Shown here in pieces: positions 20,932 to 28,164 of a stretch of DNA of 64,000 nt. The number at the start of each line of letters is the position of its first letter. The stretch's first letter is position 1. The notes under the pieces were generated by a model, which searched no databases, was not told where the DNA came from, and worked only from the letters and a program-made list of their open reading frames with translations. The stretch is from assembly GCA_000332255.1 (NCBI GenBank), contig KB235926.1, forward strand, positions 2,801,777-2,865,776, written 5' to 3'. This DNA comes from a cyanobacterium PCC 7702 (GTDB taxonomy: Bacteria > Cyanobacteriota > Cyanobacteriia > Cyanobacteriales > Nostocaceae). The translations under genes were made by a program, and so were the position numbers.

Positions 20932-21501
20932 TTATGGATTTTGATGGGCAAAAAAAGGACGTACTATTAAATAACCAGCACCAAAACCGAGACATACTAC
21001 CAACATAATCCCCAGAAACAGCCACCAATTATTGCTTTCTCTTGTTTTTCGCTCAGTGAAAGGATAAGTTGCCACTTCCTGTCCTTCAAAGAACACTGGC
21101 GCTACCATATAAGAGGGATAAGAGGGAATTTCCATCGCCCTGTAACCAATATTTGGACGCGAACGGCGTACCTGAGAATACTTAACTTTTTTTTGACGTT
21201 GAGTATCATTTTTACTCTCGGTGGAGGGGCGAGGAACTTGGTGATAATTGGTTTGGCTGGGAGAATCCAGCAAGTTTTGCAAGTGTAAAACTGAATGAAC
21301 CACTTTGGCAATTTCTTGCCGGAGTAGTTGATTATCCTGTATAAGTTTGTGATTTTGGGCACTCAAGGCATCTATCTGTGCTTGTGCGGCTTGTAACTCA
21401 GCTGACAATTCTTTATACACAGACAGCGGTACCGAAGGTGAGTAAGCTTGAGTATTTACACTAGGTGTATGGGTATGAACAGAACTATTAACTGCTTGCA
21501 T
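20932..21501 (-). CDS. Coiled-coil membrane-anchored hypothetical protein
   Basis: A 189-residue protein from ATG21501; the frame runs open to 21666 through a hydrophobic stretch that could be a longer start. A Ser/Thr-rich N-terminus is followed by a coiled coil (about 26-70, ELQAAQAQIDALSAQNHKL), a basic linker, and one membrane helix near the C-terminus (WWLFLGIMLVVCLGFGAGYLI). This is the shape of a tail-anchored protein with a cytoplasmic coiled coil. I do not recognise the family. If the longer start is right, a second membrane helix would precede the coiled coil. Confidence 0.6.
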   Translation of the reverse strand: MQAVNSSVHTHTPSVNTQAYSPSVPLSVYKELSAELQAAQAQIDALSAQNHKLIQDNQLLRQEIAKVVHSVLHLQNLLDSPSQTNYHQVPRPSTESKNDTQRQKKVKYSQVRRSRPNIGYRAMEIPSYPSYMVAPVFFEGQEVATYPFTERKTRESNNWWLFLGIMLVVCLGFGAGYLIVRPFFAHQNP

Positions 21502-21698
21502 TTGTAATTTGAAAGCCACAAAAACAACAAGTGAGAGATATGCCCAAGAATAATAGAAAAATAAGCCAAGAGCAAAGGTTTTTGCTGACCGCTGCTCCAG
21601 AGAGACAGAAAAACAAATATAACTACCTAAATCCGTATTATTTGGGATCGCGGTTGTCAATTGCAAGTTTTGTCAAAGAGTATAAAACATTTTACAAA

Positions 21699-22514
21699 TC
21701 ATAATAACGGGTAAAAATGCCCAACCGGGCCTTGTCCTTCGCCAATATCTAAAGCATACTCCAGAGCATGGGTGACATATTTTTTAGCTTGTTGCACAGC
21801 GCCAGCCAAGTCGTGACCTTTTGCTAAATTGGCCGCGATCGCTGCTGATAGCGTACAACCGGTACCGTGAGTATTTTTTGTATCTACCTGCTTGGTAGCT
21901 AAAATTTCCATGTTGTCACCGTCAAACCAGATATCCACTCCGCGTTCGTTACCTAGCAAACCACCACCCTTAACTAACACTACTTTTGCTTGCAGCTTGC
22001 AGTGGATGAAATGGGCAGCTGCACGCATATCATCTAAGGTATTAATTTCTAAACCGCTTAAAATTTGCGCTTCGTAACGATTTGGAGTCACAACCGCAGC
22101 TAGCGGGATCAGCCGCTGGGAGAGAATTTTTACAGCTTCATCATCAATCAATTGCGCTCCTGTACGGGACACCATTACCGGATCGACTACCAAATTTTTC
22201 ATCTGCAAAGCTTCCACCTGCTCGACAACTGCGGCAATAATTTCCTTATTTAACAAAATTCCCGTCTTGACCGCTTGGACGCCAATATCCTTTACTACTG
22301 CTTGTATTTGGGCAATTACAGCCTCGGGTGGCATAGCATCAACTCGCATCACACCCAAAGTATTTTGGGCTGTCACGCAAGTGATGGCGCTTGTACCGTG
22401 GACGCAGTGAAAGGCAAAAGTACGCAGATCCGCTTGGATACCCGCACCACCACCGCTATCTGAACCAGCAATAGTTAAAGCAACGGGTATAGTAGATTTG
22501 GTTTCAACATACAT
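21699..22514 (-). CDS. thiD: Hydroxymethylpyrimidine/phosphomethylpyrimidine kinase
   Basis: A 271-residue ribokinase-fold enzyme that phosphorylates HMP and HMP-phosphate, the step after ThiC in thiamine synthesis. The N-terminal [17 protein letters not shown] and the C-terminal [17 protein letters not shown] with the catalytic Asp/Gly region are diagnostic. No TPP riboswitch precedes it, unlike thiC. Confidence 0.95.
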   Translation of the reverse strand: MYVETKSTIPVALTIAGSDSGGGAGIQADLRTFAFHCVHGTSAITCVTAQNTLGVMRVDAMPPEAVIAQIQAVVKDIGVQAVKTGILLNKEIIAAVVEQVEALQMKNLVVDPVMVSRTGAQLIDDEAVKILSQRLIPLAAVVTPNRYEAQILSGLEINTLDDMRAAAHFIHCKLQAKVVLVKGGGLLGNERGVDIWFDGDNMEILATKQVDTKNTHGTGCTLSAAIAANLAKGHDLAGAVQQAKKYVTHALEYALDIGEGQGPVGHFYPLL

Positions 22515-22562
22515 AGGTATTTGAAGGCAGAATCAGGCTTCAGTTTGCAGGTGAAGTCTATT

Positions 22563-24134
22563 TTAACGATTTGCGATCGCTGCTAAGGGATTCGGTCGGC
22601 GAATTTGCGGCCGTGCGTGTGGTAAAACCGTTAAATACGGCTTGAGCTTGGCTTCATCAACCCAACCGGAGTAGTATTTTACCTTGGTGAACTTTGGTGA
22701 AATTTCCAGTAAATCCAAATCGCCGCGAATTGCATTGGCTGTGGTTCTACCAGTGGTAGGTTCCAAAGTCACGCCAATACCCCCAGGACCACCACCACTA
22801 AGGTTCAAAGCCACTTCATCAAATCCTCGCACAAAACGCTGTCCGTTCCAATGCCACTCAAACCCAGGCCAGTCTACAGGTGGTTTTCCTGGTGGTAAAA
22901 ATCGCCGGAACTGTCTTATGGTTGCACCTTGATTCACCTTTACAAGCAAGCCTTTTTCTGTTCTAATTTCATAGCGACCTCGACGAGTTTGCAAGTTAAC
23001 AGGACTCCACCAAAGTACTTCAACAGTTTCCCTATCTTTAGCAGGATATAAAGTGAAAGCTGAGGCTTTCTGCGATAATTCGCTGCTCACAGATAAACCC
23101 GCTGGTGGTAATTTAGCCATAACTGCAAATCGCCAACAAGACCAGTTTTGAGGATTATCAACAGCTGGCAATCTAATTTGACAAACGCCGTTACCTGTTC
23201 CAACCCAAAGAATGTTATCTTCCCGTCTCAGTCTTTTGGGTACTGCTCCCACCAGGGGACTGTTGTGGACATTGTAAGAAGCTAAGGAACCAGAATTCCA
23301 ATTTTGAGGATTAGGACGGTAAACAACCAATCCTTTGCCAGGAAGAGAAAAGTTCCCTTCTGCACTGATTTTTGTTCCCAACCAAAAGGTGGGATTGTTG
23401 ATATTTCCTGTGATTGCTAAATCTGTAATTTGATAGGATACAAGTCCTGGTGGTTTGATAAATGTAATTTTATTGGCTTGGGGTTCGTAACTAACAATAG
23501 TAGCAATACCGTCATTACCCTCTCCTTGCTCAAAAGCTACTGACCACCAAATACGATTTTCCCAGACAACAACAGCTGTGATTCGGGGAGGTCCGAGATG
23601 TGCGCCTTGATTTCCATTTGCTTGTAATTCTTTGAGAGTGTATAAGGTCCGTCTTTGCCGATTTTTACCAGGAAGCGTAATTAATTCGAAAACAACTTGT
23701 TTCGCTGGTTTGAATTGGGAGCGATTCTTGTCCTGGTTGCTGGCTCGATCTAGTACAACTCGATACTGATAGCTTTGATTTCCAAATTTAATAGTTTGAA
23801 ATTTGGCAGAATTTTCTGGATAATTTTGCTGTCGGAATTTTGCCGGTAAAGTTCCAGGTTTTACTATCCAAGATTGATTGCCTCTACAAAAAATAAAATC
23901 GTATTTGGAAGTTTGAAAATTCAAAGTCTCGTTATCGGCTACAATCCGGCTAACATAAAAATCAAATCTGTCATAAAAACTTTCTTGTTTTCCAGTTGCA
24001 GCTAAGTAGGTAAGTGTAGCTGGCGGGCATTTTTTTATTTTTTCATTGGCAGCTTGCGTCTTTTGTTCTAAACTATCAGCAGTACAAGCACTTAGTAGGA
24101 AATAAGAACCTAAAATCCAAACAATACGCTTCAT
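22563..24134 (-). CDS. Lipoprotein of unknown function
   Basis: A 523-residue protein from ATG24134 (the frame extends ten codons further upstream). The N-terminus is a lipoprotein signal: hydrophobic core then LLSAC, with the modified Cys near residue 17. The mature part is rich in Trp, Asn and Gly with repeated short strands such as NRIWWSVAF and NILWVGTGNGVCQI, which would fit a beta-propeller. This is impression only. It ends 48 bases before thiD on the same strand, and the small membrane protein 24218-24652 precedes it, so the three may be co-transcribed. Confidence 0.65.
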   Translation of the reverse strand: MKRIVWILGSYFLLSACTADSLEQKTQAANEKIKKCPPATLTYLAATGKQESFYDRFDFYVSRIVADNETLNFQTSKYDFIFCRGNQSWIVKPGTLPAKFRQQNYPENSAKFQTIKFGNQSYQYRVVLDRASNQDKNRSQFKPAKQVVFELITLPGKNRQRRTLYTLKELQANGNQGAHLGPPRITAVVVWENRIWWSVAFEQGEGNDGIATIVSYEPQANKITFIKPPGLVSYQITDLAITGNINNPTFWLGTKISAEGNFSLPGKGLVVYRPNPQNWNSGSLASYNVHNSPLVGAVPKRLRREDNILWVGTGNGVCQIRLPAVDNPQNWSCWRFAVMAKLPPAGLSVSSELSQKASAFTLYPAKDRETVEVLWWSPVNLQTRRGRYEIRTEKGLLVKVNQGATIRQFRRFLPPGKPPVDWPGFEWHWNGQRFVRGFDEVALNLSGGGPGGIGVTLEPTTGRTTANAIRGDLDLLEISPKFTKVKYYSGWVDEAKLKPYLTVLPHARPQIRRPNPLAAIANR

Positions 24135-24217
24135 GGGTATGAAAAAAATGTACTCACTAACCAACAGTTCTGGGTTAGTGAATGTTATTGACTACTCGAT
24201 TAAGGTAGATAATCAAT

Positions 24218-24652
24218 TTATTCAATTAGTTCCGAGTGGAGGCGTTTTAATTGTTCTTGTAAATACTTACCCCACTCTGCTGCTAAAGGAATTTCTGTGA
24301 ACGGAATCCGCACCGATTCACCAGGCTGGGTGAAGGTAAATTCTAATTCCGCAGTCCGACCTTTTTGGGGTGGATTTTCTACTTCAACAATCTTGCCATC
24401 TACTAAAAGATGGATATTTTTAACTTCCTGCAAAGAAAACGTTTGTAGCTGGATCGGACCTTGAGGTGTGGGTTTTCCCCAGGTAATGAAGCTACCTTTT
24501 TGACCTAAAACAGCATAAATATCATACTTTGCTCGTTCAAATTGCTCTGCCCAGCTGCGATAGGCTTCGATTTTTTGATACTCTTTTGAGCCTTGCCACA
24601 CCAACCAGAAAAATGCTGCTAATAAAGGTAGCCACAAAAGACCGCGTTCCAT
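24218..24652 (-). CDS. Membrane-anchored hypothetical protein
   Basis: A 144-residue protein with one N-terminal membrane helix (about 4-20, LLWLPLLAAFFWLVW) and a soluble beta-rich part with predicted outside location. Not recognised as a named family. It sits 83 bases upstream of the lipoprotein gene on the same strand, suggesting joint function at the membrane. Confidence 0.6.
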   Translation of the reverse strand: MERGLLWLPLLAAFFWLVWQGSKEYQKIEAYRSWAEQFERAKYDIYAVLGQKGSFITWGKPTPQGPIQLQTFSLQEVKNIHLLVDGKIVEVENPPQKGRTAELEFTFTQPGESVRIPFTEIPLAAEWGKYLQEQLKRLHSELIE

Positions 24653-24767
24653 ATTGGAAGTTGTAATTAACTGTATCTAAACTATATTTGCAAATATATT
24701 TAAAAGCCGTTGCTTGCTTTTAATTTTGTGTAACTATTCCGCAACTAAAGAGCTTCAGGAGGTTTAT

Positions 24768-24818
24768 ATGAGTTATGTTAGTGAACAACTGGCACAAAGC
24801 GGTGATGGTTGTATATGA
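24768..24818 (+). CDS. Candidate 16-residue leader ORF overlapping the subtilase start
   Basis: A short ORF, MSYVSEQLAQSGDGCI, has the strongest ribosome site in the area (AGGAGG, 5 bases before its ATG). Its stop overlaps the subtilase start as ATGA at 24815-24818. The subtilase itself has no good ribosome site of its own. This arrangement suggests translational coupling or a regulatory leader peptide. It could also be an accident of a mis-called subtilase start. Confidence 0.4.
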   Translation: MSYVSEQLAQSGDGCI

Positions 24819-26665
24819 GAAGGGTTTTATTGGTTTGCTTGTTTGTCATCGGTTTGAGTGCTGCCGTATTTAGTTTTTTGACTTTTCAGGGCTTGGCAGC
24901 CAAAGGTGAATTTGATACGATTTTACTAGATTTTCGGGAAGATATTCCTCGGGAGGTAGTGGAAAAAGATTTGCAGGCGATCGCCCAAAAGTATAACGTT
25001 ACACCCCAACTAGATAACAAATTCTCCGCCGCAGATAATGTATACATAATCAAAGGCGATAAAAAACGACTCAAACAGCTGCAAAAGTCTGAAATCGCCA
25101 AAGCAACAGAATTTATAGAACCTAATTACATCTACAAAATTCCGAAACTAGGTGAAATAGCACCCCTGGCAGAATTTGAGCAGCCTGGAGATACAAAAAC
25201 AGCAAGCTCCAGCCTTGGCGAACCAAACGATCCGATGTACAGCAAACAGTGGCACCTGCATAACATTGGTGTGGTTGGCGCCTGGAAGCAAACTAAAGGT
25301 AGTGGGATTACAGTAGCGGTCATCGATACCGGTATTACCCGCGTGCGGGATTTAGCAGAAACAAAGTTTGTCAAAGGCTACGATTTCGTCAGCGATCGCG
25401 AAGAAGTTAAGGACGACAACGGACATGGTACCCACGTGGCTGGAACAATTGCTCAAGCTACAAACAACTACTACGGTGTAGCAGGAATTGCCTACGAAGC
25501 CAGCTTGATGCCTTTAAAGGTACTCAACGAATACGGGGGCGGAACCGTTGCTGACATAGCCGCAGCGATCAAGTTTGCTGCTGACAACGGCGCCAATGTA
25601 ATTAATATGAGCTTGGGTGGCGGCGGTGAAAGTCGCTTGATGAAAGAAGCCATAGAATACGCCCACGCTAAAGGTGTAGTTATCGTTGCAGCTGCGGGGA
25701 ACGAAAGTCAAAACTCCGCAGCTTATCCAGCACGTTATCCCCACGTAATTGGTGTTTCCGCCTTAGGTCCCGATGGAGAAAAAGCTCCCTATTCTAACTT
25801 TGGCGCTGGTGTTGATATTTCAGCTCCCGGTGGTAGTGATGCGGGTAAAGTTTTGCAACAAACCATCGATCCTGAAACTGGCGACGCAGTATTTCTAGGT
25901 TTGCAAGGCACAAGCATGGCTGCTCCCCACGTGGCTGGTGTAGCTGCATTGATTCAAGCTGCTGGCGTCAAACAACCAGATGACGTTTTAAAAGTACTCA
26001 AAGCCTCTGCCAGAAGCGTCCAAGACGACGGTTTGAATTACTATGGTGCTGGACAGCTGAATGCGGAAGCGGCAGTTACTCGTGCTGCTCAAGGACAAAT
26101 TAGCTTCCAAGACTTTTTCCGCTGGCTGCGGGATAACGGCTATCTTAACCCTCGGTTTTGGATAGACGGCGGTGCAGTGGCGCTGTTGCCGAAGATATTG
26201 ATGGTATTGGGTTCTTATCTGCTAGCTTGGTTTTTGCGAGTTTACTTTCCCTTTGCTTGGAACTGGACTTTAGCCACTGGCTTGATTGCTGGTAGTTCTG
26301 GATTGTTCTTTCTCAAACCAATTTATATTTTTGACCTGCCACAGTGGCCTTTCCGCTTATTAGGCAGTTCTATTCCCGAGTTGGGAAATACTCTGCAGGG
26401 GACCGACGCTTTCAATCCCTTTTTTGCTAGCGTTCTTATACCCCTTGGCCTAATGGCACTGCTTTTGGGACATCCACAAGGGAAATGGTTTGCGATCGGT
26501 ACATCCTTGGGCGTAGCAGCTTGTTTAGGGGTAAGTGCAGTTTTGGATCCCGCTGTTTGGGGATTGGGAAGTGGAATTGCAGCTCGTATCTTTTTAATTG
26601 TTAATGCTGTTTTGTGTTTCGGTTTGGCTCGGTTAGCGGTTAAAGATGAAAAACAAGCAGCATAA
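24815..26665 (+). CDS. Membrane-anchored S8 family serine protease (subtilase)
   Basis: A 616-residue protease. An N-terminal signal or anchor helix is followed by an inhibitor-I9-like prodomain (about 30-105) and the S8 catalytic domain, with Asp in VAVIDTGI, His in GHGTHVAGT and Ser in GTSMAAPHVAG all in place. The C-terminus adds about four hydrophobic helices (about 455-610), so the enzyme is held in the membrane with its catalytic domain probably on the periplasmic side. Start ATG15-class choice: ATG24815 rather than TTG24809, overlapping a leader ORF. Substrate unknown. Confidence 0.88.
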   Translation: MRRVLLVCLFVIGLSAAVFSFLTFQGLAAKGEFDTILLDFREDIPREVVEKDLQAIAQKYNVTPQLDNKFSAADNVYIIKGDKKRLKQLQKSEIAKATEFIEPNYIYKIPKLGEIAPLAEFEQPGDTKTASSSLGEPNDPMYSKQWHLHNIGVVGAWKQTKGSGITVAVIDTGITRVRDLAETKFVKGYDFVSDREEVKDDNGHGTHVAGTIAQATNNYYGVAGIAYEASLMPLKVLNEYGGGTVADIAAAIKFAADNGANVINMSLGGGGESRLMKEAIEYAHAKGVVIVAAAGNESQNSAAYPARYPHVIGVSALGPDGEKAPYSNFGAGVDISAPGGSDAGKVLQQTIDPETGDAVFLGLQGTSMAAPHVAGVAALIQAAGVKQPDDVLKVLKASARSVQDDGLNYYGAGQLNAEAAVTRAAQGQISFQDFFRWLRDNGYLNPRFWIDGGAVALLPKILMVLGSYLLAWFLRVYFPFAWNWTLATGLIAGSSGLFFLKPIYIFDLPQWPFRLLGSSIPELGNTLQGTDAFNPFFASVLIPLGLMALLLGHPQGKWFAIGTSLGVAACLGVSAVLDPAVWGLGSGIAARIFLIVNAVLCFGLARLAVKDEKQAA

Positions 26666-26716
26666 AGCCGCAAAATCCCCCAGTTTTTCATAATGGAGGA
26701 GGAGTTTTCATTGTCT

Positions 26717-26950
26717 ATGAGTATCACAGTCGAAGGAACCGTAGAACGCCGCGATATTGGCACTGGTGCTTGGGCGTTAGTTACTAATGATGGAGTTACT
26801 TACGAAATCCTTAAAGGTGCCGACAAAAAATTACTCCAACCAGGACAAAAGGCAAAAGTCACGGGTCAGGTACGGGATGATGTGATGACCGCGGCTATGA
26901 TTGGTCCGGCTTTGGAAGTCAAATCCTTTGAACTGCTCAGTTCTGATTAG
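26717..26950 (+). CDS. Small OB-like hypothetical protein
   Basis: A 77-residue protein of alternating strands (TVEGTVERRDIGTGAWALV and KAKVTGQVR), which would fit a small OB or SH3-like barrel similar to the DUF5818 group; function unknown. The frame opens at 26693, but the GGAGGAGG at 26696-26703 looks like a ribosome site, so the start is ATG26717 or TTG26711. It follows the protease by about 50 bases and may be co-transcribed. Confidence 0.6.
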   Translation: MSITVEGTVERRDIGTGAWALVTNDGVTYEILKGADKKLLQPGQKAKVTGQVRDDVMTAAMIGPALEVKSFELLSSD

Positions 26951-26957
26951 CACCCAC

Positions 26958-27269
26958 TCAAGGTGCGTTGAGAATTGCTTGCAAGCGACTTCTAAATTCT
27001 CCTTTGGGATGTCCACCTTTTACTTCACCTAAAATTTGAAATTCTCCCTCCGGAGAATCACAAACAATGTAAGTGGGCCATCCCATTTCCGATTTATCTG
27101 GATACAGGGATAAAAGTATCTTTCTATACTTGCGGTAGGTGGCCGTATCTTGCATTTTCACCTCTATAAATTCCAATCCTAATTCTTGGGCCACCTTTTG
27201 GTCGTAAAAAGACATTTTGTGGCAAATACCGCAGTCTTCACTGGAAAACTTGAGCACGGTTAACGGCAT
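26958..27269 (-). CDS. Thioredoxin-fold protein with CGIC active site
   Basis: A 103-residue thioredoxin-like protein with a redox-type CGIC motif (Cys13, Cys16), the cis-Pro region GWPTYIV and normal thioredoxin-like length. CGIC rather than CGPC suggests a specialised reductase or a redox-sensing role. It starts 60 bases before the NsiR1-type array, reading away from it. Confidence 0.75.
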   Translation of the reverse strand: MPLTVLKFSSEDCGICHKMSFYDQKVAQELGLEFIEVKMQDTATYRKYRKILLSLYPDKSEMGWPTYIVCDSPEGEFQILGEVKGGHPKGEFRSRLQAILNAP

Positions 27270-27328
27270 GGATGAGCGATTCTCTGGCTATTTACATAAG
27301 TATGGAATTATAGCAAATTGGCTTTGGC

Positions 27329-27417
27329 AGGAAAAGATAAAGAATCCCCTAGTAACAGTCAGTTAACTAGGGGAATGTAAGTTATCAGGGTGTATCTACT
27401 AATCTCTATGTTCTATG
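27329..27417 (+). ncRNA. nsiR1: NsiR1-type repeat, unit 1
   Basis: Begins with AGGAAAAG, then a hairpin CCCCTAGT (27346-27353)/ACTAGGGG (27366-27373), then the conserved tail TTATCAGGGTG-ATCTAC. Unit 2 repeats this layout 141 bases further on. NsiR1 is known as a ~60-base nitrogen-stress-induced RNA made from tandem repeats upstream of hetF in heterocyst-forming cyanobacteria. No TCCGGA box is found at the matching offset before this unit, so its own promoter may be weak or different. Confidence 0.65.
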
Positions 27418-27431
27418 AACAACCAGTAGTT

Positions 27432-27469
27432 TCCGGATAAATTTGAGAAAAATCTTCTATTTATTTTTT
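27432..27469 (+). promoter_or_regulatory. DIF-type promoter of NsiR1 unit 2
   Basis: TCCGGA at 27432-27437 matches the DIF motif found at about -35 in HetR-dependent, differentiation-specific promoters of Anabaena. A T-rich -10 region (about 27455-27467) and the AGGAAAAG start of unit 2 at 27470 follow at fitting distances. Confidence 0.6.
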
Positions 27470-27546
27470 AGGAAAAGAAAAACCCTAGCAGTAGGCATGA
27501 TGAGCTGATAGCCAGCTAGGGAAGTTAATTATCAGGGTGCATCTAC
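27470..27546 (+). ncRNA. nsiR1: NsiR1-type repeat, unit 2
   Basis: AGGAAAAG, then hairpin CCCTAGC (27483-27489)/GCTAGGG (27515-27521), then TTATCAGGGTGCATCTACC. Arms differ in base from unit 1 yet still pair, which is compensatory change and supports a folded RNA. It has a DIF box at about -35. The expected product is about 60-70 bases. Confidence 0.7.
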
Positions 27547-27796
27547 CAAGTTCTATGGTATGGGAATAGTCGCCACTTTTTCGCTAAATTTGTGCAAATT
27601 TTGTAAAAATTATCTATGAATCTTTGTTTGTTTACCGAAAAACCCGGAAATGAAAGGTGTGTATACTAAGATGTTATGTAATCGAAATAACCAGCAACTT
27701 CCGAACCAGTTTATAAAATGGTTTTTGTAGAAACGGTAAAAATCACTTTTAGTTTTGCTTGATGGCAACAGGGAGTTGGATGCACAAACAAAATAG

Positions 27797-27862
27797 TTCC
27801 AAAAGAAGAAATTCCCGAATGGATTGGATTCCACTGGGAACGAAGTTATCAAGGTACATCTA
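27797..27862 (+). repeat. Decayed NsiR1-type repeat, unit 3
   Basis: GTTATCAAGGTACATCTA at 27845-27862 matches the conserved tail of units 1 and 2 with two changes. A weaker GTTCC/GGAAC pairing precedes it. An even fainter tail, GATGCATCTA, follows an ATTGAG/CTCAAT hairpin at about 28054-28090. These look like eroding copies; the DIF box is degraded before unit 3. Confidence 0.5.
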
Positions 27863-28164
27863 ATAATAATAATGTTCTGGTTGTAACTATCATACCAGGA
27901 GAAATTTACTTAGACGAGAAAAATTTTGGGCAAACGGGGGAACTCTTTTTGGTCTAGCAGGGCGAAAGATGGATGTACAAACTAGTAAAATGTTTGGGAT
28001 GTGGCTGTTCAATTCCGACCCAAAGTGTAGAAGTCGTTGACAAAAACACCTTGATTGAGAAACATCTCAATGGCAAGATGCATCTAAATTTTATTGGGAT
28101 GGGCTAAACATCAGTTGACAGTTTGCGTGCAAAACTTGATTGGAGGAGGTAAACAAAAAAAGTT

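Noticed and set aside
27329-27862. CRISPR array
   Set aside because: Repeats are few, imperfect, 141 bases or more apart and contain individually paired hairpins; no cas genes. The NsiR1 explanation fits better.
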